This document shows positions 6,683 through 11,619 of a stretch of 11,619 nucleotides of DNA, piece by piece. The DNA lies in NCBI GenBank assembly GCA_017447005.1, contig JAFSOM010000536.1, positions 1 to 11,619 of the forward strand, given 5' to 3'. The notes beneath the pieces are model-generated. The model did no database searches and was not told where the DNA came from. It saw nothing but the letters and a program-made list of their open reading frames with translations. Within the stretch, counting starts at the first letter, position 1. Every line of letters begins with the position of its first letter. This DNA comes from Oscillibacter sp. Lineage in GTDB: Bacteria; Bacillota; Clostridia; Oscillospirales; Oscillospiraceae. The translations under genes and the position numbers were made by a program.

Positions 6683-7138
6683 TCACACGATTTTTTCCAG
6701 CGGCTCCTCCTGTTCTTTCCCGTAGGCGAAGTAGCGGAGAATGTCCTTACGGGTCACAATGCCAATAAAGTGGTCGGTGTCGTCCACGACCGGGACGAAG
6801 TTTTGATTCATCGCGGAGTGAATCAGCTCTTCCATGCTGACCGTGATACGAACCGGGCGGTAGCTGTCCACCCGGAGAATGTCGCGTATCCGCGACTGTT
6901 CCGCGTTGGTTTGGAAGCCTGAGCGCAGGGCCATGCGTTCATCGAGCAGGCGCCAGAGGAAATCGCCCTCGCTGACCGTGCCGGCGTACTGTCCCTCCCG
7001 CGTGATGACAGGAATTGCCGTGTACCCGTTGCGGCGCATTTTCTCCAGTCCCTGACGGAAGGTGAAGTCCTCATAGAGATAGGCCACGCTCACTTTGGGG
7101 AGAAGAAAATAAGCGATATTCAGAATGACAACCTCCAT
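6683..7138 (-). CDS. Two-CBS-domain protein
   Basis: A small cytoplasmic protein made of two CBS motifs, the Bateman module that binds adenine nucleotides such as AMP, ATP or S-adenosylmethionine and senses energy or ionic state. Counted from the ATG at 7138 (151 residues), CBS1 spans about 18-70 with GYTAIPVITREGQYAGTVSEGDFLW and CBS2 about 92-140 with NFVPVVDDTDHFIGIVTRKDILRYF. There is no catalytic or membrane domain, so it probably acts as a regulatory partner. The start is debatable: the ATG at 7138 overlaps the GGAGGT ribosome site and lacks its own, whereas a CTG at 7123 lies 7 nt after that site and gives LNIAYFLLPK, the N-terminus I would expect (146 residues). The open frame continues to 7333, but that upstream part crosses the promoter. 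The gene has its own promoter and terminator. Confidence 0.88.
   Translation of the reverse strand: MEVVILNIAYFLLPKVSVAYLYEDFTFRQGLEKMRRNGYTAIPVITREGQYAGTVSEGDFLWRLLDERMALRSGFQTNAEQSRIRDILRVDSYRPVRITVSMEELIHSAMNQNFVPVVDDTDHFIGIVTRKDILRYFAYGKEQEEPLEKIV
7131..7136 (-). promoter_or_regulatory. Ribosome binding site implying a CTG start for the CBS gene
   Basis: GGAGGT is the only strong ribosome site near this start. The first plausible in-frame codon at normal distance is CTG at 7123-7121; GTC and ATT precede it in frame. The ATG at 7138 contains the site rather than following it. Confidence 0.5.
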
Positions 7139-7180
7139 TCTATGAAATCCGTCCGTTGCTTGACATAACTGTACTCTTGT

Positions 7181-7211
7181 AGTATACATCCTGTAGTGAA
7201 AAAATTGTGAA
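7181..7211 (-). promoter_or_regulatory. Candidate promoter of the CBS gene
   Basis: On the minus strand TTCACA (7211-7206, 5/6 to TTGACA) and TATACT (7186-7181, 5/6 to TATAAT) are 19 nt apart. The spacing is a little long. Transcription would begin near 7174, about 40-50 nt before the start codon. Confidence 0.5.
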
Positions 7212-7382
7212 CAAATTATGAAATTCCGGGCGTCGGCGTGGAGAAATTGCGTGCCGCGTTTTGTTACATTCGACGAAACGCCCGGAACCGCCACTTTCCG
7301 AAGCGCGGACGGACGTTTTTCCGGGAAACACAAAGAGCGCGGGATTTGTCTTTCGGAACGTCACAGGGAGGCGTTTTTGTGA

Positions 7383-7430
7383 AAATTTCAGGAAATTTTT
7401 TTACGATTCCCCTACGATTTCAGGAAATTT
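7383..7430 (+). promoter_or_regulatory. Paired CodY-box-like operators upstream of gdhA
   Basis: The 14-mer ATTTCAGGAAATTT occurs at 7385-7398 and again at 7417-7430, exactly 32 bp apart, or about three helical turns. The first copy sits in a perfect dyad, AAATTTC-AG-GAAATTT, and its 15-mer (7383-7397) matches the CodY consensus AATTTTCWGAAAATT at 13 of 15 positions. The second copy (7415-7429) matches at 11 of 15. Both are just upstream of the -35 hexamer. CodY represses nitrogen and amino-acid genes in Firmicutes when GTP and branched-chain amino acids are plentiful, which would suit gdhA. Confidence 0.6.
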
Positions 7431-7435
7431 CCTTC

Positions 7436-7465
7436 TTGTGCGGTACGCGCCCTTTCCTGTATAAT
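7436..7465 (+). promoter_or_regulatory. Promoter of gdhA
   Basis: A perfect TATAAT at 7460-7465 is preceded by TTGTGC (7436-7441) with an 18-nt spacer. The poor -35 suggests dependence on a regulator or on the strong -10. Transcription would begin near 7472, inside a third partial copy of the upstream repeat (ACGATTTCAGG at 7471-7481). The leader is about 34 nt, with GGAGGT at 7492-7497. Confidence 0.7.
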
Positions 7466-7505
7466 TGCAAACGATTTCAGGTTATCCGATTGGAGGTAAT
7501 GCAAC

Positions 7506-8855
7506 ATGTTACAAAGCGCGTATTTGAAGCGGGTCTACGAACAGGTCACAACACGCGACCCGGAGCAGAAGGAGTTTCATCAGGCGGTTTTAGAAGTCCT
7601 CGAAGGCCTTGACCGTATGCTCCCTCAACATCCGGAATACGAAAAGACCGGACTTATCGAGCGGTTCGTAGAGCCGGAACGGACGGTCAGCTTCCGCGTG
7701 CCTTGGGTGGACGACGCCGGAAACGTGCGCGTCAACCGCGGCTACCGCGTGCAGTTCAACTCCGCGATTGGCCCCTACAAGGGCGGTCTCCGCTTCCATC
7801 CGACGGTGAATCTGTCCATCCTGAAATTCCTAGGCTTTGAGCAGATTCTCAAGAACAGTCTGACGGGCCTCCCGATTGGCGGCGGCAAGGGCGGCGCGGA
7901 TTTTGACCCGAAGGGTAAGAGTGAGGGCGAGGTCATGCGCTTCTGCCAGAGCTTTATGACGGAACTGCAACGCCATATCGGACAGTTCGTGGACGTGCCC
8001 GCCGGAGACATCGGCGTCGGCGGTCGGGAAATCGGCTACCTGTTCGGACAGTATAAGCGTATCCGCGACAGCTACGACGCGGCGGTGCTCACCGGAAAGG
8101 GACTGGATTTCGGTGGCTCCTTAGTCCGTACCGAGGCCACGGGCTACGGCCTGTGCTATCTGACCGAGGAAATGTTAAAGCGCATGAAAGGCGAAAGTTT
8201 CATGGGCAAAACGGTCGTCATTTCCGGTTCGGGCAATGTGGCGACGTTCGCGGCGGAAAAGGCTACCGCGCTTGGCGCGAAAGTCGTCGCCATGAGCGAT
8301 TCCAACGGATTCATTCACGACGCCGACGGAATCAAGCTCGACGTGGTCAAGGACATCAAAATCGGACATCGCGGACGCATTAAGGAATACGCCGACCGCG
8401 TCCCGGGCAGCGAGTACGCCGAAGGCTTCCGGGGCATTTGGACGATTCCCTGTGACATCGCGCTCCCGTGCGCCACGCAGAACGAGATTGACGAGGATAC
8501 CGCGAAAATCATCGTGAAAAACGGCGCTATGGCCGTAGCCGAAGGCGCGAATATGCCCAGCCGTCCCGAGGCTATCGCCGTATTCCAGAACGCGGGTCTG
8601 CTGTTCGCTCCGGCGAAGGCGGCGAACGCGGGCGGCGTCGCTACGAGCGCCTTGGAGATGAGCCAGAACAGTATGCGTTACAGTTGGTCGTTCGACGAGG
8701 TCGACGCGAAACTCAAGGGCATTATGGTCAACATTTTCCGCAACATCCACGACGCGGCGGAGCAGTACGGCGTCGCGGGCGACTTGGTCGCGGGCGCGAA
8801 CATCGCCGGATTCCAGAAGGTCGCCAACGCCATGCTCGCGCAGGGCCTTGTGTAA
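7506..8855 (+). CDS. gdhA: Glutamate dehydrogenase, NADP-type
   Basis: Interconverts 2-oxoglutarate plus ammonia and glutamate. The 449 residues are full length for the hexameric bacterial family. Substrate-site features are GPYKGGLRF (89-97, Lys92) and PIGGGKGG with catalytic Lys128; PAGDIGVGGREIGYLFGQYKRI (165-186) carries the catalytic Asp168. The Rossmann motif GSGNVA (241-246) is followed by an SDSNG loop, as in NADP(H)-linked enzymes, rather than the loop of the NAD-linked Clostridium symbiosum enzyme, so ammonia assimilation with NADPH (EC 1.4.1.4) is likely though not proven. The ATG at 7506 follows GGAGGT by 8 nt. The gene is monocistronic, with its own promoter, two CodY-like sites upstream and a terminator at 8957-8990. 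It is the only plus-strand gene in the window. Confidence 0.97.
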   Translation: MLQSAYLKRVYEQVTTRDPEQKEFHQAVLEVLEGLDRMLPQHPEYEKTGLIERFVEPERTVSFRVPWVDDAGNVRVNRGYRVQFNSAIGPYKGGLRFHPTVNLSILKFLGFEQILKNSLTGLPIGGGKGGADFDPKGKSEGEVMRFCQSFMTELQRHIGQFVDVPAGDIGVGGREIGYLFGQYKRIRDSYDAAVLTGKGLDFGGSLVRTEATGYGLCYLTEEMLKRMKGESFMGKTVVISGSGNVATFAAEKATALGAKVVAMSDSNGFIHDADGIKLDVVKDIKIGHRGRIKEYADRVPGSEYAEGFRGIWTIPCDIALPCATQNEIDEDTAKIIVKNGAMAVAEGANMPSRPEAIAVFQNAGLLFAPAKAANAGGVATSALEMSQNSMRYSWSFDEVDAKLKGIMVNIFRNIHDAAEQYGVAGDLVAGANIAGFQKVANAMLAQGLV

Positions 8856-8859
8856 GACC

Positions 8860-8950
8860 ACGGAATATGCGTTGACGCAAATCGGAAAGCAACGGAAGAC
8901 GCGTTGACGCAAGTCTGAAGGCGACGGAACACGCGTTCCTGAGCGCATAA
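8860..8950. repeat. Three tandem 32-bp repeats after gdhA
   Basis: ACGGAA starts at 8860, 8892 and 8924, exactly 32 bp apart each time. The shared unit is ACGGAA-nnn-GCGTT, with GACGCAA following in the first two copies, then a GAA-containing tail; the third copy diverges after GCGTT. The first two contain the small dyad GCGTTGACGC. The array begins 5 bp after the gdhA stop and ends just before its terminator, so it lies in the 3' untranslated region. Confidence 0.8.
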
Positions 8951-8956
8951 CGAAAC

Positions 8957-8990
8957 CCCCGTCCGGGTAATTCATCCGGGCGGGGCTTTT
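8957..8990 (+). terminator. Rho-independent terminator of gdhA
   Basis: CCCCGTCCGGGT (8957-8968) pairs with ATCCGGGCGGGG (8974-8985) as a 12-bp stem including two G-U pairs, with loop AATTC and tail CTTTT. Confidence 0.85.
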
Positions 8991-9068
8991 CCTCCTCTGT
9001 CACTTCGTGACATCTCCCCCCGTTCCGGGTGGCGACATGGGAAGGCGTAAGCCATGACGGACGGAGGG
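8991..9068. repeat. Structured palindromic intergenic element
   Basis: CCTCCTCTGTCA (8991-9002) pairs with TGACGGACGGAGG (9055-9067) with one bulge and wobble pairing. Inside are two smaller inverted repeats, GTCAC-TTC-GTGAC (8999-9011) and CATGG/CCATG (9036-9040 with 9052-9056); these overlap the outer arms, so the folds are alternatives. The layout resembles the interspersed palindromic elements common between genes in gut Clostridia, but only one copy is in this window, so its dispersal cannot be checked here. Confidence 0.45.
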
Positions 9069-9070
9069 AC

Positions 9071-9115
9071 AAAACAACGCCGCCCCGCGTGAAACGAGAC
9101 GGCGGTTTATTTTAT
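9071..9115. terminator. Bidirectional terminator between gdhA and the NlpC/P60 gene
   Basis: CGCCGCCCCGCG (9078-9089) pairs with CGAGACGGCG (9095-9104) with G-U pairs on one strand. On the plus strand the stem is followed by TTTATTTTAT (9106-9115); on the minus strand it is followed by TTGTTTT (9077-9071). It sits just after the stop of the minus-strand NlpC/P60 gene and can also stop transcription from the gdhA side. Confidence 0.8.
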
Positions 9116-9120
9116 GATTC

Positions 9121-10035
9121 TCACACCAGACGCAGTCCGCCAATGTAGTAACGGCTGTGATAACTGCTGTTCAGGGTGCCATAGGTAACTTTACGGCTGG
9201 AGGAGGAGGCGTGAATAAACTGACTGTTGCCAATATAGATGGCGACATGGGAAGCGGCCTTGCCTTTGGCGACTTTCGGGTCACGGAAGAACACCAAGTC
9301 GCCGGGACGGAGCGCGGAACGGCTGTAGATTTTCGTGCCCTTGCCGCTTGTCCACTGTCCGGAGGCGCTGTGCGGGAGGCTGATTCCGAACTGTCTCATG
9401 ACCAGCATGGTAAAGCCGGAGCAGTCGACGGAACGGGAGGAGGCGCCGCCGTAGACGTAGCGCACGCCGAGGAAGCGTTTGGCGGCGGACACGACGGAAC
9501 TGTTGCCGGAGGACGTGGAGGAGCCGCTTTTTGTGGAGGCGACGCTCGTCAGGTTGAGGTAGTCGCTACGGATGTATCCTTCCGTACCGTACTGGCAACG
9601 GACTAAATACCAGCCGTCGTAACAGGCCAAAACCGTGACATAGGCTTTGTTGTCGATGATTTCGAGAATATCGCTCTCGTCGCCGGGGGTGTAGCGGACG
9701 CAGACGCCCTCACTGTTGACCTGCGCCCGGGCCTCAAATTCGCCGTTTTCCAACTCTTGCAGATAGTTCGCGGACACGTAACCGGTCTTGCCCTCATAGG
9801 CGACTTTGAACCAGTCTTCCTCGGTACGCTCAAGCAGAGCCAGCGTATAACCCTTGTCCAGATTCATCACGACGGCGGAATCGGTCGTGGGATATTCGCG
9901 CATATTCAGCGCGTTTCCGGTGGTTTTAGCGAGGCCGACGGCTAATTCGTCAGCGGCGGCGACGCCGGCGAGCATCATAGAAGCGGCGGCGGAGAGCAGG
10001 AAGATTTTAGCCGCTTTGCAGGGGAAATGTATCAT
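9121..10035 (-). CDS. Secreted SH3b-SH3b-NlpC/P60 peptidoglycan hydrolase
   Basis: A 304-residue exported cell-wall enzyme. A signal peptide (1-28, cleavage likely after GVAAA) is followed by two bacterial SH3 domains (about 38-94 and 105-162, both with the GY(V/I)xxxYL ending), a Ser-rich linker (163-180) and an NlpC/P60 domain (181-304). The cysteine-peptidase triad is visible: Cys205 in DCSGF, His263 in SHVAIYIG and His275 in FIHAS. Such enzymes usually cut the gamma-D-Glu to diamino-acid bond of stem peptides during growth, separation or spore development, with the SH3b domains binding wall material. The ATG at 10035 is needed for the signal peptide; AAAGG lies 14 nt upstream, a long spacing. 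A tandem repeat lies upstream and a bidirectional terminator follows. It is close to sigE on the same strand, but no SigE promoter is evident. Confidence 0.93.
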   Translation of the reverse strand: MIHFPCKAAKIFLLSAAASMMLAGVAAADELAVGLAKTTGNALNMREYPTTDSAVVMNLDKGYTLALLERTEEDWFKVAYEGKTGYVSANYLQELENGEFEARAQVNSEGVCVRYTPGDESDILEIIDNKAYVTVLACYDGWYLVRCQYGTEGYIRSDYLNLTSVASTKSGSSTSSGNSSVVSAAKRFLGVRYVYGGASSRSVDCSGFTMLVMRQFGISLPHSASGQWTSGKGTKIYSRSALRPGDLVFFRDPKVAKGKAASHVAIYIGNSQFIHASSSSRKVTYGTLNSSYHSRYYIGGLRLV

Positions 10036-10081
10036 GACGGTATTTCAATCCTTTCGTCTTCTCGTCGTGTTCTTTGGGGGA

Positions 10082-10179
10082 CGGCCCCGGAAAGCGGAGC
10101 CGCATATTGTAGGAAGCTACCCCGGAAAGCGGAGCCGCGAATTGGGGAAACGGCCCCGGAAACCGGAAGCGCGGATTCG
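10082..10179. repeat. Three tandem ~35-bp hairpin repeats
   Basis: CCCCGGAAA recurs at 10085, 10120 and 10154 (spacing 35 and 34). The first two copies share CCCCGGAAAGCGGAGCCGC; the third is diverged. As minus-strand RNA the first copy (10082-10102) forms an 8-bp stem, CGGCTCCG with CGGGGCCG around CTTTC; the third contains CCGG-TTT-CCGG. They lie between the stop of the 112-aa gene and the start of the NlpC/P60 gene, both on the minus strand. No U-tract follows. Confidence 0.78.
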
Positions 10180-10184
10180 GGAAC

Positions 10185-10523
10185 TTATTTTCCCTTCAAG
10201 GCCCGGTCGAGCCAGACATAGGCAAAGTCCATAGCGGTGTAGAGATTATCCTTTTCGCCCTTCTTGATGACGCGGTCGCGGGATTTCACATCCATTTGCG
10301 TCGACTGGAGCTGGATGGAAACGCGGGTGGCGACGTTGAGCGACTGGTCAGCGTCAGGGTTTTCGGCGTCGACTTTCTTGGGGTCTAACCGCGTGGTCTC
10401 CATGACTTGCATCATGACAATATAGGGGTCGGCCATGGAGCCGTAATAAATGAGATTACCAGAGCGGCGCAGAGGATGGCCACGGTACATGAGGCCTTCT
10501 TTCTTTTGCTTCGCGCTAGCCAT
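10185..10523 (-). CDS. Protein of unknown function, 112 aa
   Basis: I do not recognise a named family. The 112 residues have a basic N-terminus (MASAKQKKEG) and a motif-like GLMYRGHPLRRSGNLIYYGSMADPYIVMM core (10-38). A polar, Asp-rich middle (47-62), a Ser/Thr/Gln beta-like stretch (65-80) and a charged C-terminal helix (about 90-112) follow. There is no signal peptide or membrane segment, so it is probably cytoplasmic. The ATG at 10523 is preferred: AAGGGAG (10535-10541) is 11 nt away, whereas the upstream GTG at 10535 overlaps that site. A near-consensus sigma-A promoter with a leader of about 30 nt suggests high constitutive expression. It is downstream of sigE and upstream of the NlpC/P60 gene. 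That strong promoter, together with good translation signals, supports a real gene. Confidence 0.82.
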   Translation of the reverse strand: MASAKQKKEGLMYRGHPLRRSGNLIYYGSMADPYIVMMQVMETTRLDPKKVDAENPDADQSLNVATRVSIQLQSTQMDVKSRDRVIKKGEKDNLYTAMDFAYVWLDRALKGK

Positions 10524-10558
10524 TTGAACGAACACTCCCTTGAAACTTTTGTAACCGG

Positions 10559-10587
10559 ATTGTAACAGTTTTGTCTTGATTTGTCAA
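10559..10587 (-). promoter_or_regulatory. Near-consensus sigma-A promoter of the 112-aa gene
   Basis: On the minus strand TTGACA (10587-10582, 6/6), a 17-nt spacer and TACAAT (10564-10559, 5/6) with an extended TGT upstream of the -10. It is the strongest promoter in the window; transcription should begin near 10552. Confidence 0.92.
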
Positions 10588-10900
10588 TATTCCTTTCGTA
10601 TGCAAATTACCGGAAATCACGGAATATTTCCGTATGCGATTGTGTGTTTTCCCCAAAAAAGTCAAAAAGCCGCGAAAAATGGGAAACTTTTACAGAGGAA
10701 AAAGCCGGAAAGATTGTCACTCTTTGTCATATTTTGTAATATCTGTCAGCGTTGGGGCAAACTGACGAAAAAATCAGCGGAGCGCCAGTTTTTCATAGCG
10801 CGCCGCCGATACGGGCTGTCATTCTGACGGGAGTTCATAACAGGCGGGAATTTCTTTCCATGGGATTGCGTGACGGACGCGGGAGTTTCTCAAAGAAATT
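10588..10900. other. Gene-free stretch between sigE and the 112-aa gene
   Basis: About 310 bp more AT-rich than its surroundings, with no convincing gene. Open frames here lack ribosome sites and resemble nothing known. It holds the dyad ACGGAA-TAT-TTCCGT (10619-10633), a direct repeat CGTATGC (10597 and 10631), the palindrome ATATT-TTGT-AATAT (about 10729-10742) and a possible plus-strand promoter at 10714-10742. I see no good terminator for sigE. Confidence 0.6.
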
Positions 10901-11614
10901 TCACGACAGGCGCAGAATTTCCTTTTTCAGACGGGAGATAATGCGCTTTTCCAGACGCGAAATGTAGGATTGCGAGATACCGAGGGCGTCGGCGACTTCC
11001 TTCTGCGTGCGTTCGCGTCCGCCGCCGAGGCCGAACCGCATGGTAATAATTTGCCGTTCCCGGGGCGGCAACAGGCTGATGGCCCGGAATAACAGTTCCC
11101 GGTCAACGTCCTCCTCAATGGGCCTCATCACGACATCCGCCTCCGTGCCGAGTACGTCGGAGAGCAGGAGTTCGTTTCCGTCCCAGTCGGTATTGAGCGG
11201 CTCGTCGAAGGAAATTTCCCCGCGGCGGTTCGCGTTCTTGCGAAGATACATCAGAATTTCGTTTTCGATACAGCGGGACGCGTAGGTAGCCAGTTTGATA
11301 TTCTTTTCCGTGCGGTACGTCCCCACGGCCTTGATAAGCCCGATAGCGCCGATGGAAATCAAATCCTCAATGTTGATTCCGGTATTCTCAAAGCGTCGGG
11401 CGATATAGACCACGAGGCGCAGGTTATGCTCAATGAGTTCCTGACGGGCGGATTCGTCGTCGGCGCGTTCGAGGAGTTCGGCTTCCCGTTCGCGGCTGAG
11501 GGGTAACGGAAGCGTATCCGGGCCGCCGATATAGTGAATTTCCATGTCGAGGCGCAGCGGCGGACGCCGTAACAGACGCCGCGCCATGGTTCCGATTGCT
11601 TTGACCATGCTCAT
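10901..11614 (-). CDS. sigE: Sporulation mother-cell sigma factor SigE
   Basis: A 237-residue sigma-70 family factor matching sporulation SigE, which directs early mother-cell transcription after asymmetric septation. Near-diagnostic stretches are NLRLVVYIARRFENTGINIE (64-83, region 2), IKLATYASRCIENEILMYLR (106-125), SFDEPLNTDWDGNELLLSDVLG (135-156) and the region 4 helix-turn-helix TQKEVADALGISQSYISRLE (203-222). The basic, amphipathic N-terminus before EIHYIGG (25-31) corresponds to the pro-sequence that SpoIIGA removes in Bacillus; cleavage near 25-28 is inferred by alignment from memory. ATGs lie at 11614 and 11608, and only 5 bp of upstream sequence is present, so no ribosome site can be seen and a start beyond the edge is possible. 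sigG, often next downstream, is absent. Confidence 0.95.
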   Translation of the reverse strand: MSMVKAIGTMARRLLRRPPLRLDMEIHYIGGPDTLPLPLSREREAELLERADDESARQELIEHNLRLVVYIARRFENTGINIEDLISIGAIGLIKAVGTYRTEKNIKLATYASRCIENEILMYLRKNANRRGEISFDEPLNTDWDGNELLLSDVLGTEADVVMRPIEEDVDRELLFRAISLLPPRERQIITMRFGLGGGRERTQKEVADALGISQSYISRLEKRIISRLKKEILRLS

Positions 11615-11619
11615 ATACG

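Noticed and set aside
7205..7222. Rex-like redox operator (TTGTGAA half site) upstream of the CBS gene
   Set aside because: Only the left half fits; the right half is TTATGAA rather than TTCACAA.
8175..8975. Long minus-strand open frame (266 codons) antisense to gdhA
   Set aside because: It mirrors a highly conserved gdhA on the other strand, has no domain I recognise or ribosome site, and runs into the 32-bp repeats. Long antisense frames are common in GC-rich coding DNA.
10576..10827. 83-codon plus-strand open frame in the gap after sigE
   Set aside because: No ribosome site, atypical composition, and it overlaps the strong minus-strand promoter.

Overview
The window looks like chromosomal DNA from a fairly GC-rich, endospore-forming member of the Clostridia. 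An Oscillospiraceae/Ruminococcaceae-like gut bacterium is my inference. The evidence is a sporulation sigma factor of the SigE type, Shine-Dalgarno sites of the AGGAGG type, sigma-A-type promoters, a Clostridium-type glutamate dehydrogenase and Firmicutes-style lipoprotein, VanZ and NlpC/P60 genes. I see no phage, transposon, CRISPR or tRNA. Most genes are on the minus strand; only gdhA is on the plus strand.

Layout, left to right. (1) 1-3891, minus strand: a five-gene envelope-precursor operon read from a promoter at 3863-3891. Its order is a stand-alone GlmU-type acetyltransferase (beta-helix), glmM (phosphoglucosamine mutase), a VanZ-like membrane protein, a COG2426 small membrane protein and rmlA (glucose-1-phosphate thymidylyltransferase, cut by the window edge). 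(2) 3923-6556, minus: a ZIP metal transporter and, upstream of it, a large lipoprotein. The lipoprotein has a sugar-type solute-binding domain, an Asp/Ala-rich tether and an N-terminal motif otherwise typical of Na+-pumping decarboxylase beta subunits. Between the two lie three tandem hairpin repeats and a cre-like palindrome. (3) 6608-7211, minus: a monocistronic two-CBS-domain protein with its own promoter and a strong terminator. (4) 7383-8990, plus: NADP-type glutamate dehydrogenase (gdhA) with two CodY-box-like operators upstream of its promoter, a downstream triplicate repeat and a terminator. (5) 8991-10180: a structured palindromic element, a bidirectional terminator, a secreted SH3b-SH3b-NlpC/P60 peptidoglycan hydrolase (minus) and another triplicate repeat. 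(6) 10185-11614, minus: a conserved-looking 112-aa protein of unknown function behind a near-consensus promoter, a gene-free stretch of about 310 bp, and sigE.

How the genes fit together: GlmM and the acetyltransferase would feed GlcNAc-1-phosphate toward UDP-GlcNAc, and RmlA would feed dTDP-sugars. Together with the NlpC/P60 hydrolase this is an envelope-building neighbourhood. gdhA appears to be under nutrient-responsive control. The most interesting signals lie between the genes or at gene ends: the paired CodY-like sites, three unrelated triplicate short tandem repeats (periods about 32, 35 and 40 bp) that can fold into hairpins, a predicted CTG start for the CBS protein, and the decarboxylase-like motif in the lipoprotein. 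I did not identify a clearly new multigene system here.
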